From Chloroflexota bacterium (GTDB lineage Bacteria; Chloroflexota; Anaerolineae; Anaerolineales; Anaerolineaceae): a DNA stretch of 33,701 nt. Positions within the stretch are counted from its first letter, which is position 1; each line of letters starts with the position of its first letter. Of the stretch, positions 7,983-15,645 are shown in pieces. The position numbers and the translations under genes are program-made. The stretch is taken from contig JAEKNU010000050.1 in assembly GCA_016838895.1 (NCBI GenBank), positions 1 to 33,701 on the forward strand, in the 5' to 3' direction. The notes beneath the pieces are model-generated. The model saw only the letters and a list, made by a program, of their open reading frames with translations. It did no database searches and was not told where the DNA came from.

Positions 7983-9257
7983 ATGAAAAAATCACTCAAT
8001 ATTGCCCTTAAAGACATGCTGATTTCCTTTCGGGACCCGACCGCCCTATTGTTAATGTTTGTCGCCCCCATTGTATTAACCATGATTATGGGGTTTGCCT
8101 TTGGCGGTAGTGATGATGGCCCTGCTCTTGAACATATTCCTGTCATTGTTGTAAATCATGATGATGGACAATTCAGCCCAACCCTGATGGAAGCCTTTCA
8201 GTCGGAAGACCTGGCTGAATTACTGGATGCCAGCGAGATGCAAAATGATCAGGAGGCTCGCATGGCAGTAGATCAGAATCAGGCTGTCGCTGCAATTATC
8301 ATCCCGCAGGGTTTTTCCGATTCCATTATGCCATCCGGTATGCTCGATCAGGATATCACCGGGCAAGATCTGCAAAATATGCAGAACCGCATTGCATCCA
8401 TCGTCACCATATACGCTGACCCTGCCAGCCAGATCAGTGTCTCAATCGTCAGAAGTGTTGTACATATTATTCTGACAGAGTTCAATAGCAGTATTAGTGC
8501 CGGGAATACTTTTTTCGAGTCTGCGCTAAGCAATCCGAATTTCAATGTAGATCAATTAATAAACATGAGCGACGAAGAATATCAGGAATTATTTCAGCCT
8601 GCGTTGGAAAACGAACGAATCACATTGGAGATTACAGAAATCAATCCCCAGAGTGAGGTATCCTTCAACTGGTTGAGTTATACCGCCTCAGGTATGGCAA
8701 TTCTATTCCTGATGTTCACCATGACCAGTTCTGCCCGCAGCATCCTCTCAGAAAAAGAAGACGGTACCCTGCCGCGCTTGATGGTTACCCCAAGCAGTAC
8801 CTTTTCAATCATCAGCGGTAAAATGCTGGGTATTTTCATGTTAGGGTTTACACAGATGCTGGTATTGCTGCTTGCCGGCTCTCTCCTTTTCCAGATTAAT
8901 TGGGGAAAAACATTCGATGTGGTCATCTTTACCCTGCTGCTAACCATGGCGGCAGCCAGTTGGGGTATTTTCATTTCAGCAGTGTCAAAATCACCTGGCC
9001 AGGTTAGCTCCATCGGCAGTGCTGTTAATCTACTCTTTGCTGCCATCGGCGGTTCCTTTGTACCGCGCTTTGATTTACCCATCTGGCTAAAGAATATCAG
9101 TTTATTCACTCCCAATGCATTGGGGATTGAGGGGTTAACCCAATTGGCAGAAGGCGGCTCCCTGCAAACCATCACCATACCCATCCTGGGTTGTCTGATC
9201 ACCATTGTTATTCTGATATCCATCTCATCGTTTGCATTCCGCCGACAATATCAATAG
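7983..9257 (+). CDS. ABC-2 type transporter permease (YhgE/Pip or DrrB-like), first subunit
   Basis: 424 aa. Residues about 20-40 form the first membrane helix (LLLMFVAPIVLTMIMGFAFG). A large extracytoplasmic domain follows to about residue 225, and then five more helices (for example the segments starting GMAILFLMF, GIFMLGFTQML and TLLLTMAAASW). This is the ABC2_membrane_3 layout. The ARSILSEKEDGTLPRLMVTP stretch is the typical conserved cytoplasmic loop before the core helices. The gene starts 8 bp after the ATPase stop with only a weak ribosome site, so coupled translation is likely. It probably pairs with the next permease as a heterodimer. Confidence 0.9.
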   Translation: MKKSLNIALKDMLISFRDPTALLLMFVAPIVLTMIMGFAFGGSDDGPALEHIPVIVVNHDDGQFSPTLMEAFQSEDLAELLDASEMQNDQEARMAVDQNQAVAAIIIPQGFSDSIMPSGMLDQDITGQDLQNMQNRIASIVTIYADPASQISVSIVRSVVHIILTEFNSSISAGNTFFESALSNPNFNVDQLINMSDEEYQELFQPALENERITLEITEINPQSEVSFNWLSYTASGMAILFLMFTMTSSARSILSEKEDGTLPRLMVTPSSTFSIISGKMLGIFMLGFTQMLVLLLAGSLLFQINWGKTFDVVIFTLLLTMAAASWGIFISAVSKSPGQVSSIGSAVNLLFAAIGGSFVPRFDLPIWLKNISLFTPNALGIEGLTQLAEGGSLQTITIPILGCLITIVILISISSFAFRRQYQ

Positions 9258-9266
9258 GAGCCGTAC

Positions 9267-10457
9267 ATGCGAAAAATCTTTGCCATTGCAAAAAATGACA
9301 TCATGCTGGAGTTTTCCGAACGCTCCACTTTTGTATTTTTCATTATCCTACCCATCGTATTTACCTGGATCATTGGTTTGGCAATGCAGGGTATGTTTAA
9401 TCCGAACGATGAAAGGGATACACGCACCCCTTTGCTTGTGATCAATCAAGACCAGGGATTCATCGCCGCTGATTTGATTGAAATGCTCAACACGTCCGAC
9501 ATCATCCGCGTGGTTGAACGCGATACCGAAAATGCCTGGCAATTATTTAACGACGAAAAAGCTGGCGCAGTTTTGACCATCCCGGCTGGTGTTTCAGACC
9601 AGATGCAAAATTTACAAGAGGTGTCGCTGCCTTTAACGCTTAACCCTACTTTTTCAAACAACGCTCAACTTAAACAGGCCATTCAGGAGGGTTTGAAACC
9701 GATCAACAGTGCCATTTCCATTGCTACTTTAAGCCAGCAGCCTGCTGCTCAAGCTGTTTCCATCTCAAAAACCGATTTTAAAAAAGCGCTTACCTCCTTT
9801 GAAGAACCATTATTGGATGAAGTCGTTGAATACCGGCAAGCAGTACAAAACGATATGCAGTACAGCAGCAGCTTTCAGCTTTCTTCCCCGGGGCAACTGG
9901 TTACCTGGGTGCTGGTATCCCTTTCAGGTACGGCTGTGTTATTTGTCAATGAGCGTAAATATGGTACATTACGGCGCTTACTGGTAACGCCCACCAAGAG
10001 ATCAACCATTTTAACTGGAAAGATCCTGGCCCGGGTTGGCATGGGTGTGCTGCAAATGACGATCCTGATTGTTTTTGGCGCGCTATTACTCAATGTCAAT
10101 TGGGGAAATGCCCCCCTGGCATTGGCAGCCGTGGTGCTTTCCTTTGCCTTTACCGGCACGTCTCTGGGATTATTACTTGGCACGTATGCCAAAACCGTAA
10201 GGCAGGCCAGTGGACTGAGCACATTGGTATCCATGGTGCTGGCATCCCTGGGTGGTGCCTGGTGGCCATTGGAAATCACTCCAAAGGTCTATCAGCAAGT
10301 TGTGCAAATTTTCCCCAGCACGTGGGCTATGCAGGGCTTCAACCGCATTATCATCGGCGGTCAGGGACTGCAAGGTGTTCTGCTGCCCTGTGCCATCCTG
10401 TGGGGTTTCACCCTGGTCTTCTTTATCGTTAGCATTCGCAAATTGCGCTTTGAATAA
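9267..10457 (+). CDS. ABC-2 type transporter permease, second subunit
   Basis: 396 aa, paralogous to the preceding permease: N-terminal helix near 20-40 (FVFFIILPIVFTWIIGLAMQ), an external domain to about 205, then the loop VNERKYGTLRRLLVTP and five helices. Two unequal permeases with one ATPase suggest an asymmetric exporter. An AGGAG ribosome site (9256-9260) overlaps the stop codon of the first permease, consistent with tight operon organisation. It is the last gene of the unit; no clear U-tract terminator follows, only the first copy of the 150-bp repeat. Confidence 0.9.
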   Translation: MRKIFAIAKNDIMLEFSERSTFVFFIILPIVFTWIIGLAMQGMFNPNDERDTRTPLLVINQDQGFIAADLIEMLNTSDIIRVVERDTENAWQLFNDEKAGAVLTIPAGVSDQMQNLQEVSLPLTLNPTFSNNAQLKQAIQEGLKPINSAISIATLSQQPAAQAVSISKTDFKKALTSFEEPLLDEVVEYRQAVQNDMQYSSSFQLSSPGQLVTWVLVSLSGTAVLFVNERKYGTLRRLLVTPTKRSTILTGKILARVGMGVLQMTILIVFGALLLNVNWGNAPLALAAVVLSFAFTGTSLGLLLGTYAKTVRQASGLSTLVSMVLASLGGAWWPLEITPKVYQQVVQIFPSTWAMQGFNRIIIGGQGLQGVLLPCAILWGFTLVFFIVSIRKLRFE

Positions 10458-10480
10458 ATCAAACAAATAAATATACTGCG

Positions 10481-10628
10481 CAGATTCTTCCAATGTAGGT
10501 CGGGCTGAGCGGTTCTTTCCAACCCCTATCTATCACCAACGCGTAAGCGAACCCCGACAATTCACAACAAAAAATACACATTTTCCTATAAGAGCCAAAA
10601 GCGGCGGGAATCATCCCGCCCTACAACT
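10481..10628 (+). repeat. dispersed 150-bp repeat, copy 1
   Basis: Begins CAGATTCTTCCAATGTAGGT and ends in a GGCGGGAATCATCCCGCCC hairpin followed by CTAC. It contains a loose inverted pair, TCGGG and CCCGA, spaced about 50 bp apart. Copy 2 at 10764-10910 matches nearly base for base; two more diverged copies lie at 29713-29800 and 29830-29976. All four have the same orientation. Confidence 0.85.
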
Positions 10629-10763
10629 CTTGGCATGCTCGGATGCCACTGTAAAACCCCGAAAATAAATTGGAAATTCCCGTCACGGCGATCTGCGGTC
10701 GCCAATGTTCATACAATCACACCAACCATGCATGGATTGCAAACTCGGTATCAAATATGTGAG

Positions 10764-10910
10764 CAGATTCTTCCAATGTAGGTCGGGCTGAGCGATTCTT
10801 TCCAACCCCTATCAATCACCAACACTTAAGCGAACCCCGACAATTCACAACAAAAAACCACATCTTCCTATATGAGCCAAAAGCGGCGGAAATCATCCTG
10901 CCCTACGACT
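10764..10910 (+). repeat. dispersed 150-bp repeat, copy 2
   Basis: Begins CAGATTCTTCCAATGTAGGT, identical to copy 1, and ends GCGGCGGAAATCATCCTGCC then CTACGACT. Its terminal hairpin is weakened by substitutions relative to copy 1. Separated from copy 1 by about 135 bp of unrelated DNA. Confidence 0.85.
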
Positions 10911-11008
10911 TTTCTGAGGTCGCCAAATATATTCGCAATCGAACCTCCCCGAATATTCAACTATACTTGAACCGCAAACCTAACATCTGAATCATTCCCC
11001 CAATCGCA

Positions 11009-11030
11009 GGGGCGTATGGCATACGGCTCC
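11009..11030 (+). repeat. short palindromic intergenic repeat, imperfect copy
   Basis: GGGGCGTATGGCATACGGCT resembles the perfect palindrome at 12732-12750. The right arm is changed (CGGCT in place of CGCCC). Confidence 0.6.
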
Positions 11031-11183
11031 TCTACAAATCACACACTTAATATTTACAAAAACAGCAAACGTATGCTGGGTGCTTTACAATTCCTGCTGA
11101 AATCTATCCCACTCAGCGCACCATATTGATAAACGTATTCAACGGCTCCCAATTAATAAAAACCAACCAAACCCGACTCTGCC

Positions 11184-11438
11184 CTATAATCGCCCATGAA
11201 CCAACGCTGTCAATTCCTCTAATGTATTAAAATAATCACGGTTCAATTCATGATCATTGATGATCACATCAAATGTGTCTTCAGCAAACAAAGCTAAATC
11301 AACCAGATGAAAGGAATCCAGCAACCCACTGGATACTAACGGCTCAAACTTGTTTATCTTGCGCGCCTTTTTCAGAAATATTCTACTATTAATAAATTTT
11401 TCAATAATCCCTTGAACTTCTTCAACTGATATTTTCAT
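11184..11438 (-). CDS. orphan acyl carrier protein-like protein
   Basis: 84 aa from ATG 11438, which is preceded by GGGAG with 5-base spacing; the in-frame ATG at 11453 lacks a ribosome site. The fold signature is that of a phosphopantetheine-binding carrier protein: an N-terminal helix, then LVSSGLLDSFHLVDL, where the Ser of the DS motif (about residue 41) would carry the phosphopantetheine arm, and a third helix ending NTLEELTALV. The residue after DS is Phe rather than the usual Leu or Ile. No synthase, ligase or transferase gene adjoins it, so its acyl or aminoacyl partner is unknown. It is probably a monocistronic unit read away from the deaminase gene. Confidence 0.75.
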   Translation of the reverse strand: MKISVEEVQGIIEKFINSRIFLKKARKINKFEPLVSSGLLDSFHLVDLALFAEDTFDVIINDHELNRDYFNTLEELTALVHGRL

Positions 11439-11577
11439 TGTCTCCCACTCCATTGGGAATTAAAACATATACCTCATGTATATATATAATTGTAGGCGGC
11501 TGCTCACATTTGTAGGTAAAAATTGGGTAAATCCAATCCGAAAGTTACATAAACTAGCCAGACAAAATGGCTGCATG

Positions 11578-11583
11578 TATAAT
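11578..11583 (+). promoter_or_regulatory. -10 box of the adenosine deaminase gene
   Basis: Exact TATAAT preceded by ATG, 26 bp before the start codon at 11610. The -35 region is weak (CTAGCC at 18-nt spacing). A strong GGAGG ribosome site at 11600-11604 follows. Confidence 0.5.
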
Positions 11584-11609
11584 GATTAACCATAATCACG
11601 GAGGAAAAC

Positions 11610-12629
11610 ATGCATATAAACCAATTCATTGAAAAAATGCCCAAAGTTGAATTACATGTTCATATGGAAGGTTCCATTCAACCAGATACATTGATAACAT
11701 TGGCAGAACGTAACCAGGTGGCATTGACTGCAAAAACGCCCGCTGAATTACGGCAATGGTATACCTTTACTGATTTTCCTCACTTCATTGATATCTACCG
11801 TACGTTTGCAAAGTGCTTACGTACAGCTGAGGATATTGAATGGATTGCCCGTCAATTTTTGGCTGGGCAGGCCAAACAAAATATCCTCTATAGTGAAGTA
11901 ACCTACACCCCCTACAGCCAGTATATGGCAAACGGCATCTCATTCGAGGATCAGTTGGCCGCCATCAACCGTGCCCGGGATTGGGCGCGTACAACACATG
12001 GCGTTGAGATGGGCCTGGTCCCCGATATCTCGCGCGACATTGATCCCAAGGCGGGCAACATTGTTGCACATTGGGCTGTTGATGGCATGCAGGATGGCGT
12101 GGTTGCCTTAGGGCTGGGTGGATATGAGGTGGGCAATCCCCCTGAAAAATTTGCCGAAGCCTTCAAGATCGCCCAACAGGCCGGATTGCCCGCTGTACCG
12201 CATGCCGGTGAAACCGCAGGACCGCAAAGTATCCTCGGTGCTCTGGATACCCTGCATGCCGTACGTATCGGTCACGGCGTACGCTGTCTGGAAGATGCCA
12301 ATCTGGTCAAACGCCTGCGTGATCAACAAATTCCACTGGAAGTCTGCCCCACCAGCAACATTTGCCTGAACGTTTTTCCCAGTCTGGCTGAACATGCCCT
12401 ACCCAAACTGCTTGACGAAGGTCTATACATCACCATTAACTCCGATGACCCGCCCATGTTCAACACCACACTCACGCGTGAGTATCATCAAATCAGTCAG
12501 GTTTTTGGCCTGGGTCAACAACAGATTATGGCGCTGGTCTTGAACGCCGTCAAAGCATCTCTGCTTAGTGAAAAAAAGAAACAAACCATGCTGACAACCT
12601 TTCAATCCGCATTTGACGCCTTGAAATAA
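11610..12629 (+). CDS. add: adenosine deaminase family protein
   Basis: 339 aa, full length for the family. It hydrolytically deaminates adenosine (or a related aminopurine) to inosine in purine salvage, in the cytoplasm, using zinc. Visible residues: zinc ligands His16 and His18 in ELHVHMEGS, His198 in PHAGE with the general acid Glu201, catalytic His222 in RIGHGVR, and the zinc/catalytic pair Asp279-Asp280 in INSDDPP. The SxNxDDP-type motif and the TSN segment at 248-250 are typical of adenosine and adenine deaminases. The exact substrate (adenosine, adenine or 6-aminodeoxyfutalosine) cannot be fixed from sequence alone; adenosine is the default. It has its own promoter and a GGAGG ribosome site and does not share an operon with neighbours. 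Confidence 0.88.
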   Translation: MHINQFIEKMPKVELHVHMEGSIQPDTLITLAERNQVALTAKTPAELRQWYTFTDFPHFIDIYRTFAKCLRTAEDIEWIARQFLAGQAKQNILYSEVTYTPYSQYMANGISFEDQLAAINRARDWARTTHGVEMGLVPDISRDIDPKAGNIVAHWAVDGMQDGVVALGLGGYEVGNPPEKFAEAFKIAQQAGLPAVPHAGETAGPQSILGALDTLHAVRIGHGVRCLEDANLVKRLRDQQIPLEVCPTSNICLNVFPSLAEHALPKLLDEGLYITINSDDPPMFNTTLTREYHQISQVFGLGQQQIMALVLNAVKASLLSEKKKQTMLTTFQSAFDALK

Positions 12630-12726
12630 TTGCCAATGCTCTCAATCATAAATAAATTTTTCCACATACCTAAACGGATTTCCGATGGAAACCCGTATTC
12701 TTCAACAATCTTCTATTCGCAACCTT

Positions 12727-12750
12727 CGTAGGGGCGTATGGCATACGCCC
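12727..12750 (+). repeat. short palindromic intergenic repeat (reference copy)
   Basis: CGTAG followed by a perfect palindrome: GGGCGTATG, one base, CATACGCCC (arms 12732-12740 and 12742-12750). Related sequences with the same CGTAGGGGCG start lie at 13672, 15481 and 22611, and a further one at 11009, all in the same orientation and all between genes. REP-like. Confidence 0.75.
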
Positions 12751-12806
12751 AAATACCGACAAAACAATAATCTTATCTATGAAAATTTCTCAACGACCAG
12801 TAGTAG

Positions 12807-12866
12807 GGTGGCGTTGAAGACACAACACCCTTGCTCATTATTTCCCGCTAGGGTCTTCAACCCACC
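12807..12866. repeat. inverted repeat pair GGTGGCGTTGAAGAC / GTCTTCAACCCACC
   Basis: Left arm 12807-12821 and right arm 12853-12866 are complementary apart from one bulged C. A third, direct copy (ATGGCGTTGAAGACC) is at 12934-12948. It could form a stem of about 14 bp with a 31-nt loop. Function unknown. Confidence 0.6.
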
Positions 12867-13335
12867 GCTTTTGGCGCTCACCCTGTTTCCAAAATGACAT
12901 TATGAATTGTGCCGTTAGGGCATTCTTCGTGGGATGGCGTTGAAGACCCCACGAGTTTGACCGGGAAAACCATCATCGGTTTTCAATTTACCACTTTTGA
13001 TAAATTGGCATTATCCCCTTTCAAATCAATTTCCCGGTTTTCGTGTGTTTCGCGTCTTTTGTGGTCCCTTTTATACTCTGCACATATTTTCAACCAACCA
13101 TTTTTAGTAGTAGATGCTGCTTGATAGAGCGCACCATCAACGCCTTTCCTTCCAATACGCTCATTCTTCTGAATCATCTCAATTCGATAATTTCCTTCCT
13201 GCCCAGTGAAGGGCCAGGGTTAGGTCACACGCCCTTCCTGATCTTTGCCATTCTGGTGCGTTTGGCTGACGCTGTTCACCTATTAGCGCAATATCAATCC
13301 GCCCAACAGCATCTACATACTATATTAATAAACGC

Positions 13336-13364
13336 TTGACATTTAATTGTTACTTTGGTATATT
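13336..13364 (+). promoter_or_regulatory. consensus sigma-70 promoter of the 87-aa protein gene
   Basis: TTGACA at 13336-13341, a 17-nt spacer, then TATATT at 13359-13364. Transcription should start near 13371, about 26 bp before the ATG at 13397. This is among the best promoter matches in the window. Confidence 0.8.
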
Positions 13365-13373
13365 GGTAACAAT
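13346..13373. promoter_or_regulatory. operator-like inverted repeat over the -10 box
   Basis: Perfect 8-bp arms ATTGTTAC (13346-13353) and GTAACAAT (13366-13373), separated by 12 bp, fill the spacer and the -10 region. The inner part also repeats TTGGTA twice. A repressor bound here would block RNA polymerase. The repressor is not identified; the encoded 87-aa protein itself is a candidate. Confidence 0.65.
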
Positions 13374-13396
13374 ATAACACATATAACAGGAGCACT

Positions 13397-13660
13397 ATGG
13401 AACAATCCAAACCCATTAAAGTCGAACGCGTACAAACCGGTGTACGCATGGAAAAACGCATGCTCAAAGTCCTCAAAGCACTGGCCGAACTGCTCGATTT
13501 GTCCCTGGGCGACCTGTTGGAAGGCATTGTCTTGCATGCCTTTGAAGGTAAAGTCCCATTCGGTGAAGATGCCATTGAGCAAATCAACCAGTTAAAAAAA
13601 ATTTACGGCATGGATTATGACGCCAGCGCCAGTCACAAAATGATTGACACAGACGCCTGA
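13397..13660 (+). CDS. conserved small protein of unknown function, possible DNA-binding (helical)
   Basis: 87 aa; AGGAG lies four bases before ATG 13397. The core MEKRMLKVLKALAELLDLS then LGDLLEGIVLHAFEG is strongly helical and resembles a small conserved bacterial family that I recognise only as hypothetical. The order short strand (VERVQTGVRM), helix, helix would fit a ribbon-helix-helix type regulator, but this is inference. The gene is driven by a consensus promoter with an inverted-repeat operator, as expected of an autoregulated repressor, and lies 276 bp upstream of an MFS exporter on the same strand. It may control that exporter. Confidence 0.7.
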   Translation: MEQSKPIKVERVQTGVRMEKRMLKVLKALAELLDLSLGDLLEGIVLHAFEGKVPFGEDAIEQINQLKKIYGMDYDASASHKMIDTDA

Positions 13661-13671
13661 ACCAATCCGCG

Positions 13672-13740
13672 CCCGTAGGGGCGACAGCATCCGCTGAATA
13701 AAATCGCTTTCCAACCCCGTATTTCGGATGCTTCGCCCTC
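13672..13740 (+). repeat. palindromic intergenic repeat with long loop
   Basis: CGTAGGGGCGACAGCATCCG near 13674-13693 is complementary to CGGATGCTTCGCCC at 13727-13740, with a loop of about 35 nt. This is the same CGTAGGGGCG family as 12727-12750, here with widely spaced arms. It lies between the 87-aa gene and the MFS gene and could attenuate read-through. Confidence 0.6.
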
Positions 13741-13936
13741 ACGCACAACAGGATTTCGCCATGCATATTGGATCAGGTATCAAATCCAGTAAACCAGCTC
13801 TTTGATGATTTCCTGCTGCACAAGGATATGCACCGCCATCCCTGGCAATCACGAATAATCAACCATATTTTTTTACCCGGTGGACCATCTTTTCCACTGG
13901 TATCTATCCTATTCCAAAAATACAGGAAAAATGATC

Positions 13937-15253
13937 ATGTCACATTCAATACCCTTGTCATCCAACAATGAAAAAGACAAAATCAACACCTCATTCTATT
14001 TAATCTGGTTTGGACAACTGATCTCACTGGTCGGCTCCGCCATGACCTCCTTCGCCCTCTCCCTCTGGGTATACCAGCAAAGCGGATCCGTCACCCAATT
14101 CGCCCTGATCAATGTCTTCGCGATTCTACCGCGCATCCTGCTTTCGCCCATTGCCGGACCATTGATTGACAAACGCAACCGCAAATGGGTTCTGATCCTC
14201 AGCGATAGTCTGGCCGCCTGTACCACTGTCTTTCTTGCCATCATGTTCTTTACCGGTCAGATCGTTCTCTGGCATATTCTGCTGGCTGCCTTCATCAATG
14301 CTGCCGCCGGTACCTTCCAATGGCCGGCCTTTATGGCCTCCATGACCATGCTGGTGCCGGAAAAACAGCTTGGTAAAGCCAACGGCATGCTGCAATTCAA
14401 TCAGGCCGCCGCCGAAATCTTTTCCCCCATGGTCGGCGGACTGCTCATCATCCAGATCGGAATCGCCGGTGTATTAATCATCGACCTGGCAACTTTTCTG
14501 ATAGCCGTCATCACCCTGCTGATCAGCCGCATCCCTCAACCGCAAATTACAGTTTCCCACGACAGCCCAACCATGCGTTCGCGCTGGCAGGATGCCATGA
14601 GCGGATTAAACTATATCCGTTCACATAAAGGACTCTCCAACCTGGTCTGGTTCTCCGCTTTGGTCAATTTCCTCTGGGGAATGGTGGCAGCCCTATTAGC
14701 CCCCATGATTTTGGAATTTGCCAATGCCGATCAATTGGGTCTGATCCTCTCGATCGCAGGTACAGGTTTACTAACCGGCAGTCTGCTGATGAGCGCCTGG
14801 GGCGGCACCACACCCAAGATGAAAGGCGTATTTCTCTTTGAAGCTGTCAGTGCCCTGGGATTCTTCTTTTTCGCATTCAGGCCCAATGTATGGATCATCG
14901 CCGGGGCCGCTTTTATCGCCCACTTTACCATTGCTGTCGCCCAGGGATCGGTTATGTCCATCTGGCAGGTCAAAGTGCCCAAAGAGATTCAAGGACGCGT
15001 TTTCTCCGCCCAGCAAATGGTCACGCGCTCCATGATGCCCCTGGCCTTGATCCTCTCCGGTCCGCTGGCTGACAAACTGATTCGCCCGTTATTATCAAGC
15101 AATCCCGGATTGGCTTCGTTCACCGTTGGCAGTTGGGCAACCGCCGGGGACGGCGCACGTATCGCCTTTATCTTCCTGGCAATGTGTTTTGTCAAGTTCG
15201 CTCTGATCGCATTCAGCGCGCTCAATCCTGCCGTGAGAAACGTGGAACAATAA
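13937..15253 (+). CDS. MFS transporter (MFS_3/DHA-type exporter, EntS/MefA-like)
   Basis: 438 aa with about 12 hydrophobic helices. The first helix begins YLIWFGQLISLVGSAMTSFAL, followed by the loop-2/3 motif GPLIDKRNRKWVL (major facilitator motif A variant, residues near 70). The second half repeats the layout, with a loop ending VPKEIQGRVFSAQQM. This family mostly exports drugs, macrolides or siderophores by proton antiport; the substrate is not predictable here. ATG 13937 is chosen because AGGA (13924-13927) has 9-base spacing to it, whereas ATG 13931, in the same frame, is only 3 bases away. A longer extension upstream to 13880 lacks a ribosome site. Confidence 0.87.
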   Translation: MSHSIPLSSNNEKDKINTSFYLIWFGQLISLVGSAMTSFALSLWVYQQSGSVTQFALINVFAILPRILLSPIAGPLIDKRNRKWVLILSDSLAACTTVFLAIMFFTGQIVLWHILLAAFINAAAGTFQWPAFMASMTMLVPEKQLGKANGMLQFNQAAAEIFSPMVGGLLIIQIGIAGVLIIDLATFLIAVITLLISRIPQPQITVSHDSPTMRSRWQDAMSGLNYIRSHKGLSNLVWFSALVNFLWGMVAALLAPMILEFANADQLGLILSIAGTGLLTGSLLMSAWGGTTPKMKGVFLFEAVSALGFFFFAFRPNVWIIAGAAFIAHFTIAVAQGSVMSIWQVKVPKEIQGRVFSAQQMVTRSMMPLALILSGPLADKLIRPLLSSNPGLASFTVGSWATAGDGARIAFIFLAMCFVKFALIAFSALNPAVRNVEQ

Positions 15254-15645
15254 TTATTGGGCAAACCTGAAAATTAATCACCAACCCATCCTTGTTCTGA
15301 TATAAAATATAACGGTCTTGCACACCTTCTTTTCCCGATATTCAAAACCACATCCACACAAATTGACCTTCCCCCCAGCATCAACTGGGGGGACTGAGGG
15401 GGGCCGACGGGACGGAAAGCCCAGCGCACCATCTTCACAATTTTACACAGAAGTAGACCCATTAACCTCCAAAGTTAACCCGTAGGGACGCAAGGCATAC
15501 ACCCAAGAGATGAACCATTAAAACTTTCTCCAATAATTTCCTGAACAATGCGGAAAATTATTAGTTTTTTCCTGACACATATTTTTGTTAGAATAAAAAC
15601 ACCAAAAGAATTAATAATTTTTCAACCAAACCCAGGAGTCACCCT
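15254..15645. other. intergenic region upstream of the PTS operon
   Basis: It holds a perfect CCCCCCAG / CTGGGGGG hairpin (15371-15378 and 15385-15392) in a G-rich tract, a GCCCAGCGCACCA repeat (15419-15431) and an imperfect CGTAGGGACG palindromic repeat (15481-15504). The promoter of the PTS operon should lie in the AT-rich last 100 bp (TAGAAT at 15589-15594 is a possible -10), but no good -35 is present at normal spacing. Confidence 0.45.

Larger units (their letters stand above)
10458..11183. other. repeat-rich intergenic region
   Basis: About 725 bp without a gene between the exporter operon and the minus-strand ACP gene. It holds two copies of the roughly 150-bp repeat, one GGGCGTATG palindromic repeat and one CCCACTCAGCGCACCA repeat (11108-11123), listed separately. 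The unique DNA in between shows no supported reading frame. Confidence 0.55.
12630..13335. other. repeat-rich intergenic region
   Basis: About 700 bp without a supported gene; the short frames here lack ribosome sites and cross repeats. It holds the palindromic repeat at 12727-12750, an inverted pair of GGTGGCGTTGAAGAC-type repeats (12807-12866) with a third copy at 12933-12948 inside a CGTGGG/CCCACG hairpin, and a TTTTCGTGTGTTTCGCGT sequence at about 13038-13055 that recurs at 33221-33238. Confidence 0.5.

Noticed and set aside
8678..9223. 181-codon minus-strand frame inside the first ABC permease gene
   Set aside because: It lies antisense to a well-supported permease, has no ribosome site and its composition (many Met, Arg, Pro, Ser) is that of a shadow frame.
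10481..10910. CRISPR-like pair of repeats
   Set aside because: The repeats are about 150 bp long with one 135-bp spacer and have no adjacent cas genes; they are dispersed repeats, not an array.
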